From positions 1 to 22,085 of IMG/VR virus record IMGVR_UViG_3300033571_011469: a stretch of DNA of 22,085 nucleotides, one strand, 5' to 3'. This DNA comes from a virus. The notes under the pieces were generated by a model that saw only the letters and a program-made list of their open reading frames with translations, was not told the origin of the DNA and searched no databases. Positions 14,180-20,738 of the stretch are shown piece by piece. How positions within the stretch are numbered: the first letter of the stretch is position 1; each line of letters begins with the position of its first letter. The position numbers were made by a program, and so were the translations under genes.

Positions 14180-14278
14180 ATGCAGACAACTCCCGCGCGA
14201 CCCAACGCCGTGATCTACGTTTACGGGTTCCGTAACGCTGTGCGGAAACTCAGGCAGATCATCGAACGCGAGGGGTAA
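14180..14278 (+). CDS. 32-residue basic peptide (uncertain)
   Basis: The frame begins MQTTPARPNAVIYVYGFRNA and continues with a basic helix (VRKLRQIIEREG). The ribosome-binding site is weak (GAGGCGGG). A competing frame from an ATG overlapping the previous stop (14148-14213, 21 residues) looks less protein-like and may only serve to couple translation. Length is the main doubt. Confidence 0.4.
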   Translation: MQTTPARPNAVIYVYGFRNAVRKLRQIIEREG

Positions 14279-14290
14279 CATTTCATCGCG

Positions 14291-14296
14291 TATAAT
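14291..14296 (+). promoter_or_regulatory. Consensus -10 (TATAAT) before a GTG start
   Basis: The perfect TATAAT ends eight bases before the GTG at 14305, and no -35 is recognisable. This spacing would give an mRNA starting at or within a base or two of the GTG, as in actinobacterial leaderless genes. There is no Shine-Dalgarno sequence between it and the start, which supports this reading. Confidence 0.5.
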
Positions 14297-14304
14297 TGTT
14301 ACTC

Positions 14305-14724
14305 GTGAGTAGCGAACGCGAGTCGTGGCAATTCACCGTGCCAGGAAAACCGATCACGCAGGGTTCCATGAGTGTGTTTAACGGTCGCGTAGTCCACCAA
14401 AAAAACAAGGAACTAACGGCGTGGCGTAACGATATCTACCGCGCGTGTGCTGCTGTAATGGATGCGCCGCTAACGGGAGCGGTGCAAGTGGAAATCACGT
14501 TTTCACTTGAGCAGCCGAAAAGTGCGCGGAGGGCTACACCGTATGTCAGACCCGATATCGACAAACTGGCGCGTGCTGTATTGGACGGGCTCACGGGAAT
14601 CGCGTTCGCAGATGACGGTCAAGTCACGCGACTGGTCTGCGAAAAGCAGTACGGAATCCCCGGCGCTCACATTCGAATCCGCGCTGTCGGAGTGCCACCG
14701 CTTTTTCCTGAACACGATAGATAA
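14305..14724 (+). CDS. rusA: RusA-like Holliday junction resolvase
   Basis: This gene encodes 139 residues. RPDIDKLARAVLDGL (R82-L96) and FADDGQV (F101-V107) are the RusA signature, with the metal-binding Asp residues D84, D86, D94 and D103/D104 all present. The N-terminal FTVPGKPITQGSM is also typical of the family. The enzyme resolves four-way junctions produced by phage recombination and replication as a dimer. The start is a GTG at 14305, just after a TATAAT and without a ribosome-binding site; an in-frame TTG at 14296 overlaps the -10. The protein is of the usual family length. Confidence 0.9.
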   Translation: MSSERESWQFTVPGKPITQGSMSVFNGRVVHQKNKELTAWRNDIYRACAAVMDAPLTGAVQVEITFSLEQPKSARRATPYVRPDIDKLARAVLDGLTGIAFADDGQVTRLVCEKQYGIPGAHIRIRAVGVPPLFPEHDR

Positions 14725-14745
14725 CGTAATCTTTCGGCCCGTGAT

Positions 14746-15105
14746 GTGGCTGATCGGTGGCAGGCTATGAAACCCGAAATGCGGCAAGCCGTATTCGACC
14801 GTGATCGCGTGTGTCAAAAATGCGGGAAGCACCTTTACGATTCCGTTGCAGTTCATCACCGGAAGTTGCGCAAGCACGGCGGCAAAGATGCGTTATCTAA
14901 CCTGATTGCGCTTTGCTCTCCGTGCCACAACATCGCGCCCGAATCGGTGCATCAAAACCCGCGTGACAGTTACGAAAATGGGTGGCTTGTGCCGTCGTGG
15001 GCTGACCCTAGCGAATGGCCCATGACAACCCCTAATGGCTCCCGTGTCCTGTTGGACGACGACGGAGGAACACGAATAGTGGAAGGTAGAGAACATGGCT
15101 GGTGA
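14746..15105 (+). CDS. HNH endonuclease
   Basis: This gene encodes 119 residues from GTG 14746; an ATG at 14767 is the alternative. CQKCG (C23/C26) and CSPCH (C57/C60/H61) bind the structural zinc. AVHHRKL (H37/H38) followed by N52 and H61 form the HNH active site (LSNLIALCSPCHN). It is a stand-alone small HNH nuclease of the type often found near terminase, where it assists packaging-end cleavage, or among DNA-metabolism genes. Here terminase is about 2 kb downstream on the same strand, so either role fits. It overlaps the SSB gene by 11 bases. The C-terminal 35 residues are acidic with no motif. Confidence 0.88.
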   Translation: MADRWQAMKPEMRQAVFDRDRVCQKCGKHLYDSVAVHHRKLRKHGGKDALSNLIALCSPCHNIAPESVHQNPRDSYENGWLVPSWADPSEWPMTTPNGSRVLLDDDGGTRIVEGREHGW

Positions 15106-15475
15106 AGCCCAAATCGGGTTTACGGGGTTCGTTCATAAAGACCCTGAGATTCGGTTTATGAATGGTGGCGATGCTGTCGCGACGCTCGTTGTGAAGGTGA
15201 CTCCGTTTAAGCGCGGTCCTGAAGGTGTGAAGCGCGGCGAACCGTCGTGGTATCGCGTCAGCGTGTGGGGCAAGCAGGGCGAAGCGGTAGCAGATACCGT
15301 TAAGGAAGGCGACCGCGTTACCGTCATAGGCGTTGTGGAAATGCGCACCTATGAAAAGGATGGGCAAAAGCGCACGGGCGCGGAGGTTCGTGCGGATTCA
15401 GTCGGCATCGTCCCCAAAATCGAAAACCCAACTAAGACAGCAGCATCTAACGAATCGGAGAGGGCACCGTGGTAA
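15095..15475 (+). CDS. ssb: Single-stranded DNA-binding protein
   Basis: This gene encodes 126 residues with the OB fold of bacterial-type SSB: IGFTGFVHKDPEIRFMNGG, AVATLVVKVT, SWYRVSVWGKQGEAVADTV, GDRVTVIGVVEMRTYE. The C-terminus is ERAPW instead of the acidic DDxPF tip. It keeps a terminal aromatic after Pro but lacks the Asp run, so it may not bind the host's SSB-interacting proteins in the usual way. It coats ssDNA in replication and recombination, in keeping with the Rad52-like and Cas4-like genes. The ATG follows GGAAGGTAGAGAAC. Confidence 0.9.
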   Translation: MAGEAQIGFTGFVHKDPEIRFMNGGDAVATLVVKVTPFKRGPEGVKRGEPSWYRVSVWGKQGEAVADTVKEGDRVTVIGVVEMRTYEKDGQKRTGAEVRADSVGIVPKIENPTKTAASNESERAPW

Positions 15476-15762
15476 CGATGAGTAACGAGTTTCCGTCAGT
15501 CGCTTTTGTGGACAGCCCGAATCTGCGGGATCAGATCACGCATGCCGTAGCAGAGGCGGTTGCCCCGGCACCCGTACAGGAACCTGTACCAGATGCGGGT
15601 CAGGTCGATAGTGTAGAAGCAGCGGCGATCCTAGGGGTCACGGCGAATAATCTCCGTCAGATGGTTCATAAGGGGCAGATTATTCCTGTCGGCACGCGGG
15701 GACGCAGGACAATCTTTAACCGCCCAGATGTGGAGGCTCTGCGAGAACGGCGAAGTAAGTGA
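15469..15762 (+). CDS. HTH DNA-binding protein (excisionase/MerR-like)
   Basis: This gene encodes 97 residues from the GTG at 15469, which has GGAGAGGG just upstream and overlaps the SSB stop by seven bases; an ATG at 15478 is the alternative. A Pro/Ala/Glu-rich N-terminal region precedes an HTH from about residue 50 (SVEAAAILGVTANNLRQMV, then HKGQIIPVGTRGRRTIFN, DVEALRERR). The layout matches excisionase/MerR-like phage regulators. It is the second such protein in the window after 9658-9840. Either could bind the repeated promoter dyads, but there is no direct evidence. Confidence 0.8.
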   Translation: MVTMSNEFPSVAFVDSPNLRDQITHAVAEAVAPAPVQEPVPDAGQVDSVEAAAILGVTANNLRQMVHKGQIIPVGTRGRRTIFNRPDVEALRERRSK

Positions 15763-16250
15763 GGCGCGCCACTCTCTACGCGCTGATTGTGGGCGTGCTG
15801 GCGGGAATCCTTATTGGGTTCCCGTTAGCCGCTCGCGCGGAAGCGGGAGAGTGCCGCGTCGTCAAAATTCTGCAAGACGCAGGCTTTAAGGGTCACCCGT
15901 TGCGCATCGCGTACGGGGTTGTCATGCGCGAATCCAAGGGTCAGAACCTTTCCGAAAGCAGCCCGTGGTTCAGCGGAGCCCTGGGTATTTTTCAGATACA
16001 GACCTCCGCACATTCTGGTAAGTGGTGGTGGTCCCGTGCCGCGATGCTGAACCCGGCGCGGCAGGCGCGCATCGTCTATCTCCATATGACGAACAAGGGG
16101 CGATGGTGGCAACCGTGGGGACTCACCCCTAATGGTCGCGGCGTAGACGCAACGCAATACCCGTGGTCGCAATGGCAAATCACTAACTGGATATGGGTTC
16201 CCTACGAACGTTACTACCAGTCGTTCCCGCACAAGTGCGTTAAGCGATGA
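15759..16250 (+). CDS. Exported lysozyme-like (transglycosylase-fold) protein
   Basis: This gene encodes 163 residues from a GTG overlapping the previous stop (GTGA). A signal peptide is clear: basic MRRA, hydrophobic LYALIVGVLAGILIGFPLA, and an ARA cleavage site near residue 27. The mature part has VVMRESKG (E58 as candidate catalytic acid), GALGIFQI and WWQPWG, a lysozyme/SLT-like pattern that cleaves peptidoglycan glycan strands. C32 and C160 could form a disulphide outside the cell. It could be a Sec-exported endolysin, a virion-associated lysin or a wall-remodelling enzyme. Its place among DNA genes, far from a visible holin, is unusual. Confidence 0.75.
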   Translation: MRRATLYALIVGVLAGILIGFPLAARAEAGECRVVKILQDAGFKGHPLRIAYGVVMRESKGQNLSESSPWFSGALGIFQIQTSAHSGKWWWSRAAMLNPARQARIVYLHMTNKGRWWQPWGLTPNGRGVDATQYPWSQWQITNWIWVPYERYYQSFPHKCVKR

Positions 16251-16558
16251 ACGACGCAGAGCATCGCGCGCGAGCGCGGCAACTTTTCGAACAGATCATC
16301 CGGCACAGCGTGGAACAGTCAGGTTGCACACTCGCAGGCTGGTACTGGTACTGCGACGATTGCCAAAATCACGGCAACGCCGATACGGAAGCGGAAGCAT
16401 GGATTGTTGCGAGGGCACATGAGCAATACAAATCGTCTATCCGATTGGGTGATGCGCGGTGCGAACTTTGTGTTATCAGGATCGGACAACGCGATACCTA
16501 CCCCGTCAATAACGGTCCCCGGTGGGGCACCGACACAGTACGATCTAGTACGCCGTAA
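16247..16558 (+). CDS. Hypothetical Cys-containing protein with long 3' overlap
   Basis: The frame encodes 103 residues from an ATG overlapping the previous stop by four bases. Residues 1-60 look genuine: a helical start (RARARQLFEQIIRHSVEQ), then GWYWYCDDCQNHGNADTEAE with C36/C39, a pattern I associate with small actinophage proteins. From about residue 60 the frame runs 140 bases into the next gene (ATG 16419), and the translation there looks like a shadow of it. The gene may have lost its original stop, or the tail may be a true overlap. Confidence in the N-terminal half is higher than in the end point. Confidence 0.55.
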   Translation: MNDAEHRARARQLFEQIIRHSVEQSGCTLAGWYWYCDDCQNHGNADTEAEAWIVARAHEQYKSSIRLGDARCELCVIRIGQRDTYPVNNGPRWGTDTVRSSTP

Positions 16559-16715
16559 CAGTTTTATTCATGGTGCCGACACGATGCGTAACAAGTTCGT
16601 GGAGCGCATGACTTGGTTCGCGGAGTATGCGCCTGATAGGGAGTCAGCGGATTATCTGTGGCGCGTGATCATGGACGTTAAAGACTTCCGGGTCGCGCCA
16701 GAGGACGCAGACTAA
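16419..16715 (+). CDS. Hypothetical protein
   Basis: This gene encodes 98 residues from ATG 16419, which has GCGAGGG upstream (an earlier in-frame start at 16404 lacks one). It begins MSNTNRLSDWVMRGANFVLS. The C-terminal half is helical and charged (NKFVERMTWFAEYAPDRE, ADYLWRVIMDVKDF). No family is recognised. The 5' 140 bases overlap the end of 16247-16558 in another frame, and the stop shares a base with the next start (TAATG). Confidence 0.65.
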   Translation: MSNTNRLSDWVMRGANFVLSGSDNAIPTPSITVPGGAPTQYDLVRRNSFIHGADTMRNKFVERMTWFAEYAPDRESADYLWRVIMDVKDFRVAPEDAD

Positions 16716-16858
16716 TGCTTGCGTGCCGCGTGTGCGGTACAGAACTAGCGCGCATTAAGACGCTCACGATCTTCCGCGTCCACGACGAAATGTTGGATTT
16801 CTGTTCCAAAGATTGTTTAACCCGATACATGAAAGGAGGGAAACCAAATGACACTTGA
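16715..16858 (+). CDS. 47-residue zinc-finger-like protein
   Basis: The protein starts MLACRVCGTE and has C4/C7 and C30/C34 (DFCSKDCLTRYM), spaced like a small zinc finger of the MYM/TRASH style, in which the second pair is followed by a Leu/Tyr helix. It shares a base with the preceding stop and overlaps the next start by 11 bases. The likely role is protein or nucleic-acid binding. It is one of several tiny Cys-pair proteins in this phage. Confidence 0.6.
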   Translation: MLACRVCGTELARIKTLTIFRVHDEMLDFCSKDCLTRYMKGGKPNDT

Positions 16859-17078
16859 CGTTAACGAAGTCGTGGAAGAGGCGTATCAACGTGGCGCAAT
16901 CGAAGGGTACAGGCGCGGCAGAGAGGACGCCGCTAACGCTGTCGCTGACCTGTCCTCACACCTTGAATCGCGGTGGGTTCGTATCGACTTTCTGAACTAC
17001 GAGGACGGACAGAAAGAGCGCCCGGACATTTGGGTACACGCAGCGCACGCGACAGGCGTAGCACGCGGCGAATACTAA
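16848..17078 (+). CDS. Hypothetical small protein
   Basis: This gene encodes 76 residues beginning MTLDVNEVVEEAYQRGAIEG. The ATG has a strong AAAGGAGGG ribosome-binding site that lies inside the previous gene's end. An amphipathic helix with EAY.RG..EGYRRGREDA is followed by a short strand region (RWVRIDFLNYED). This 'Y.RG...G...G' helix is a common feature of small phage proteins of unknown function. It is the last gene before the terminase pair. Confidence 0.68.
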   Translation: MTLDVNEVVEEAYQRGAIEGYRRGREDAANAVADLSSHLESRWVRIDFLNYEDGQKERPDIWVHAAHATGVARGEY

Positions 17079-17133
17079 CCGTGCGTTATGCTGATCGTGG
17101 GCCACAATCCCCCGACCGTTAGGAGTAGTTGCT

Positions 17134-17604
17134 ATGGCGCGCCCACACAAGCCCCGGCTAACGCCGGAAGTTCACGCCCACATTGTTCAGAGTTTGCGCC
17201 TAGGGAACTACGTCGAACACGCCGCATCCACAGCAGGGATCGCACGCAGCACCGTCTATGACTGGTTGCGTAAAGGGGAAGCCGCTCTTGCTATGCAGGA
17301 AGCAGGCGAGGAACTAGACGAAATGCAGCAACGTTACCTTGACTTTATGATGGGCGTGGATCAGGCACGTTCGGAGGCGATCACCACGAACCTGCAAATG
17401 ATCCAAGACGCGGCACCGAAAAATTGGCAGGCAGCCGCGTGGTATCTAGAGCGCACCGCCCCACAGTTTTTCGGCAGGCACATGCGAACCGAAATCACCG
17501 GACCCAATAACGGTCCCGTTCAGGTGGAAGTATCGAAGCAGGAACTCGTAGACGAACTACTGTCCGTGCTAGAGGCGATGGACGACGGCGAGGATGAATC
17601 CTAA
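17134..17604 (+). CDS. terS: Terminase small subunit
   Basis: This gene encodes 156 residues. The N-terminal helix-turn-helix (VEHAASTAGIARSTVYDWLR) matches the DNA-recognition domain of small terminases. A central helical oligomerisation region and KNWQAAAWYLERTAPQFFGR (residues about 95-115) are highly typical of the family, and an acidic C-terminal tail would contact the large subunit. It recognises the phage DNA for packaging. The ATG is preceded by TTAGGAGTAG after a 55-base gap that may hold a promoter I cannot define. It overlaps the large subunit by 11 bases. Confidence 0.92.
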   Translation: MARPHKPRLTPEVHAHIVQSLRLGNYVEHAASTAGIARSTVYDWLRKGEAALAMQEAGEELDEMQQRYLDFMMGVDQARSEAITTNLQMIQDAAPKNWQAAAWYLERTAPQFFGRHMRTEITGPNNGPVQVEVSKQELVDELLSVLEAMDDGEDES

Positions 17605-19144
17605 CGATCTGCTGTTAGCGGCTCCGCGCAGTAAGCGTGCCGCCGCCCTCATGCAGTTGGACCGCGAAAAATTGTTGTCCCTGCGTAGTGCGCTTTATGA
17701 GGGTGTTGACCCGCGATGGTTGCCGTACCGGAACGATCCCGTCAAGTTCGTGACCGATGGGCTAGGCGAATCCGTGTGGAGCAAGCAGGTACAAATCCTG
17801 AACTCCGTGCGGGACAACAAGCGCACCGCTGTTCCTGCCTGCCACTCTCCGGGTAAATCCCATATCGCTGCGCGCGCTATCGCGTGGTGGGTCGCTGTAC
17901 ATCCCGCCGACAAAGTGCGCGTCGTTACGACGGCTTCCACGTTCCGTCAGGTGCGCGGGATTCTGTGGCCCCACATTCGCAGACTCCACGCGGCACACAA
18001 CCTTCCCGGTGAAGTGCTGACAACGGAGTGGAAGATAGACGATATCGTTATTGCGGACGGGTTCTCTGCCGCCGACCATAACGAAGCCGCTGTGCAGGGT
18101 ATCCACGCGGAGAATCTGCTGATCGTAGTAGATGAGGCAGGCGGCATTTCCCAAATCATCGGTAACGCTATCGAAGCCCTAATGACAGGTGGGCATACAC
18201 GGCTGTTGCTGTTGGGCAACCCGCCCACAGATCAGACAGGTTCATGGTTCGAACGCGCCTGTAACTCAGACCTGTACAACGTGATCCCCATTGACGCGTA
18301 TTCGACGCCGAATTTCACGGGTGAAGTGGTGGGGGATTGGGCGAAAAACCTTGTCAGCCCCGATTGGGTCAATGACGTTATTAAAGAGTTCGGGCCGGAT
18401 GCCCCGTTCGTTCAGGCACGCATCCACGCGCGCTTCCCCCGCACAACAACGAACGCCACTATCCCTGTCGATTGGCTAGAGAACGCGGTAGCCGACACGG
18501 TTCCCGACGAAGGAAGGGTGAGGCTAGGTGTGGACGTTGCCGCCGACGGTGGTGATGAGTTCGTTATCGCGCGCGCTGACGGGCTGTGTACGCACATCAT
18601 TCACACATCCACGAATAACGATAACGCTGTTGCTGTTGCGGGGACCGTACTAGAACACATCCACCGCGCACAGTCCTCACATGCTGACCGTGGGATCGCG
18701 GAGAAAGTGCGCGTGAAGATTGACGCTATCGGCGTCGGGTGGGGTGTGACTAGCCTGCTGCAAGAGTGGGGCAAGGAAGGCAGACACGGCGCAGAGATCG
18801 TCGCGGTGAACGTAGCGGAACGTGCGTACGACCCGGAAAAGTTCGCGAACCAGCGCGCCGAAATGTGGTGGAATCTGCGGACGCTGCTGCAACCTGACGG
18901 CGATGGGGAACAGGATTGCACGCTAGCCGTAGACCGGAAGGTGATTGCGCAGTTAGCGGCACCCACCTACCGCGCTAACGCTTCCGGTCGTTTGCAGATC
19001 GAATCGAAAGCCGATATGAAGCGGCGCGGCGTTAACTCTCCCGACCGCGCGGAAGCCGTATTGTTAGCGATGTTCGAACCGCCGACACGCAGTTACGGCA
19101 TTGCGCCGCCATTGAGCATCACGCAGCAGAGCGACTGGATTTAG
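17594..19144 (+). CDS. terL: Terminase large subunit (packaging ATPase and nuclease)
   Basis: This gene encodes 516 residues. The ATPase domain has Walker A ACHSPGKS (82-89), Walker B LLIVVDE (175-181, catalytic E181) and the coupling motif LLLLGNP (204-210). The Walker A is of the variant H-x-x-GKS form instead of the standard GxxxxGK[ST]. The RNase H-like nuclease domain has D314 (LGVDVAADGG), D377 (VKIDAIGVGWG) and D484 (NSPDRAEAVLL). The enzyme pumps DNA into the prohead and cuts the concatemer at the end. It is of usual length and complete. It is transcribed opposite to the tail genes in this window. Confidence 0.96.
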   Translation: MNPNDLLLAAPRSKRAAALMQLDREKLLSLRSALYEGVDPRWLPYRNDPVKFVTDGLGESVWSKQVQILNSVRDNKRTAVPACHSPGKSHIAARAIAWWVAVHPADKVRVVTTASTFRQVRGILWPHIRRLHAAHNLPGEVLTTEWKIDDIVIADGFSAADHNEAAVQGIHAENLLIVVDEAGGISQIIGNAIEALMTGGHTRLLLLGNPPTDQTGSWFERACNSDLYNVIPIDAYSTPNFTGEVVGDWAKNLVSPDWVNDVIKEFGPDAPFVQARIHARFPRTTTNATIPVDWLENAVADTVPDEGRVRLGVDVAADGGDEFVIARADGLCTHIIHTSTNNDNAVAVAGTVLEHIHRAQSSHADRGIAEKVRVKIDAIGVGWGVTSLLQEWGKEGRHGAEIVAVNVAERAYDPEKFANQRAEMWWNLRTLLQPDGDGEQDCTLAVDRKVIAQLAAPTYRANASGRLQIESKADMKRRGVNSPDRAEAVLLAMFEPPTRSYGIAPPLSITQQSDWI

Positions 19145-19157
19145 GAAGGGGCAGCCC

Positions 19158-20168
19158 GTGGCACGGGTACTACTGACAGGGGCATCCGGGTTCGTAGGGT
19201 CGCACGTTCTCCGTCACCTACTAGCGAACACAGACGATGAGATCGTGTGCCTTGTGTCTTTCCGGCATCGCGGAATCACAGACCGAATCCGTTACGCCGT
19301 GGCGGGTTTGGACGATGACTACCAGAGAGTGCAGGTCATCACCCACGATCTGACAGCACCGTTCAGCGCCGTACTTAACTATGAGATTGGGGAGATCGAC
19401 TACATCCTGAACGTCGCATCTGACTCCCATGTGGACAGGTCGATAACGCACCCTGCGCCGTTCATCGAAAACAACGTATCTTTAGCGGTTAACGTTTTCG
19501 AGTTTGCGCGACGCCGCGACATTAAACGCATCTTGCATGTTTCGACCGATGAAGTGTACGGGCCAGCAGCACCGGGCCACGCACACAAAGAGTGGACCGA
19601 TCAGTACCTACCATCGAACCCATACAGCGCGTCTAAAGCAGCGCAAGAGTCCATCGGTTACGGGTACTGGCGCACCTACGATATGCCCCTAGTCATCACG
19701 AACACGATGAACATTATTGGGGAAATGCAAGACCCGGAAAAGTTCGTGCCGATGGTGATGCAATGCGTGATCGCGGGAGAGCCTGTCCCCATCCACGCAT
19801 CCCCGGAAGGCGTGATCGGTTCCCGGTTCTACTTGCACGCGAGGAACCAGGCTGACGCGTTGCTGTTCGCTCTCACGCAGGACGCCCCGACATTCTGGGA
19901 ATCCCCCACCCCGGCTAAATGGCATGTCGTGGGAGAGCGCGAAGTAACGAATCTGGAAATGGCGCAGATGGTCGCTGACTGTCTAGGCAAACCGCTGCGC
20001 TATGACCTCGTGGATTTCCATTCCTCGCGTCCCGGTCACGATCTCAGGTACGCGCTTGACGGGTCGAAGATCGCTGACGCCGGATGGAAAGCACCGCTAT
20101 CGCTAGAACAATCGTTGGAACGTACTGTGCGGTGGACGTTGGATCATCCGCAATGGCTGAACCTGTGA
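19158..20168 (+). CDS. NAD-dependent sugar-nucleotide 4,6-dehydratase-like protein (RmlB-like extended SDR)
   Basis: This gene encodes 336 residues. The Rossmann glycine motif TGASGFVGSH (7-16), NVASDSHVDRSI (85-96), STDEVYG (129-135) and YSASK (156-160, Tyr and Lys of the SDR catalytic pair) are present. The T130-D131-E132 triad is the one used for dehydration in dTDP-glucose 4,6-dehydratase, so dehydratase activity is more likely than epimerase. The substrate cannot be read from the sequence. The GTG start has GAAGGGG upstream and lies 13 bases after the terminase stop. In phages such enzymes may supply deoxysugars for decorating the virion or host surface. No glycosyltransferase is visible nearby. 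Confidence 0.9.
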   Translation: MARVLLTGASGFVGSHVLRHLLANTDDEIVCLVSFRHRGITDRIRYAVAGLDDDYQRVQVITHDLTAPFSAVLNYEIGEIDYILNVASDSHVDRSITHPAPFIENNVSLAVNVFEFARRRDIKRILHVSTDEVYGPAAPGHAHKEWTDQYLPSNPYSASKAAQESIGYGYWRTYDMPLVITNTMNIIGEMQDPEKFVPMVMQCVIAGEPVPIHASPEGVIGSRFYLHARNQADALLFALTQDAPTFWESPTPAKWHVVGEREVTNLEMAQMVADCLGKPLRYDLVDFHSSRPGHDLRYALDGSKIADAGWKAPLSLEQSLERTVRWTLDHPQWLNL

Positions 20169-20170
20169 GG

Positions 20171-20539
20171 ATGAACATGAAGTATCTGATTGCTATTGCC
20201 GTGGTGATGATCGCGCTTACCGCGTGTGCGCGCCCCGCAGCCACCCCGGAGGCGACCGTTACGGTGACGGAGGCGGCTCCCGTTCCCGCGCCAGTCCCCG
20301 CGCCTGAGCGCGCGACGGATGACGATGACCTGTACCTATCGCTGCTTGCGTCTGAGGGGATCAGGGCTAGCCGGGAAACCAGCATCGAAGTAGGCAGGTC
20401 GATTTGTGACGCGCTAGATGACGGGTATGACAAGGCTGTTCTAGCGTTGGTCGCGGTGGATTCGGGGTTTACGGAGCGTGAGGCGGCTGCGCTTGTGGCT
20501 GCTGCTGTCGTCGTGTATTGCCCGTGGCACGAGTCGTAA
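20171..20539 (+). CDS. Secreted lipoprotein with DUF732-like domain
   Basis: This gene encodes 122 residues from ATG 20171; a second ATG at 20177 has a better-placed GAGG. A signal sequence (MKYLIAIAVVMIALTAC) ends in the lipobox LTAC with C19 as the lipid-anchored Cys. A Pro/Ala/Thr/Val spacer follows, then DLYLSLLASEGI, IEVGRSICDALDDGYDK and AAALVAAAVVVYCP. This is the pattern of DUF732, an actinobacterial (especially mycobacterial) secreted domain with two conserved Cys. Phage copies are plausible superinfection-exclusion or envelope factors. It lies two bases after the dehydratase stop, and a terminator follows about 100 bases downstream. Confidence 0.85.
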   Translation: MNMKYLIAIAVVMIALTACARPAATPEATVTVTEAAPVPAPVPAPERATDDDDLYLSLLASEGIRASRETSIEVGRSICDALDDGYDKAVLALVAVDSGFTEREAAALVAAAVVVYCPWHES

Positions 20540-20636
20540 GTTACTGACGGGTAGCCCTTGCGTGGGGTTAGCGGGTCTGCTTGACTATGAGTGCGGCACC
20601 ACGGAGCGCCGTTAGTAAGTCTCCAAAAGGGTCAGA

Positions 20637-20674
20637 GAGAGTCCCCGCCTTATCCCCCTGAGGCGGGGGCTTTC
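20637..20674 (+). terminator. Rho-independent terminator after the terminase operon
   Basis: The arms CCCCGCCT (20643-20650) and AGGCGGGG (20661-20668) form a perfect 8-bp stem, extended by G-C and A-T pairs on the outside. The T-rich GCTTTCTCGTTTCT follows on the plus strand. The preceding gap 20540-20636 has no convincing gene; it contains a degenerate promoter-like stretch (20559-20587) and a possible 24-codon frame from 20587 that I do not call. Confidence 0.8.
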
Positions 20675-20738
20675 TCGTTTCTACCCCTCGCGGGAAAACG
20701 GACATAACGGAAACTTTTAGGAATCCCCCGATTTGGGC

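Noticed and set aside
14148-14213. 21-codon frame overlapping the stop of 13981-14148
   Set aside because: It is too short and not protein-like. At most it couples translation to 14180-14278.
9658-15762. Lysogeny module based on the two excisionase-like HTH proteins
   Set aside because: No integrase, attachment site or recognisable immunity repressor is visible. The HTH proteins fit general regulators equally well.
17695-18966. Minus-strand frames within terminase (17762-18154, 18601-18966 and others)
   Set aside because: They are antisense shadows of the large terminase gene, whose motifs cover the region in the plus frame.
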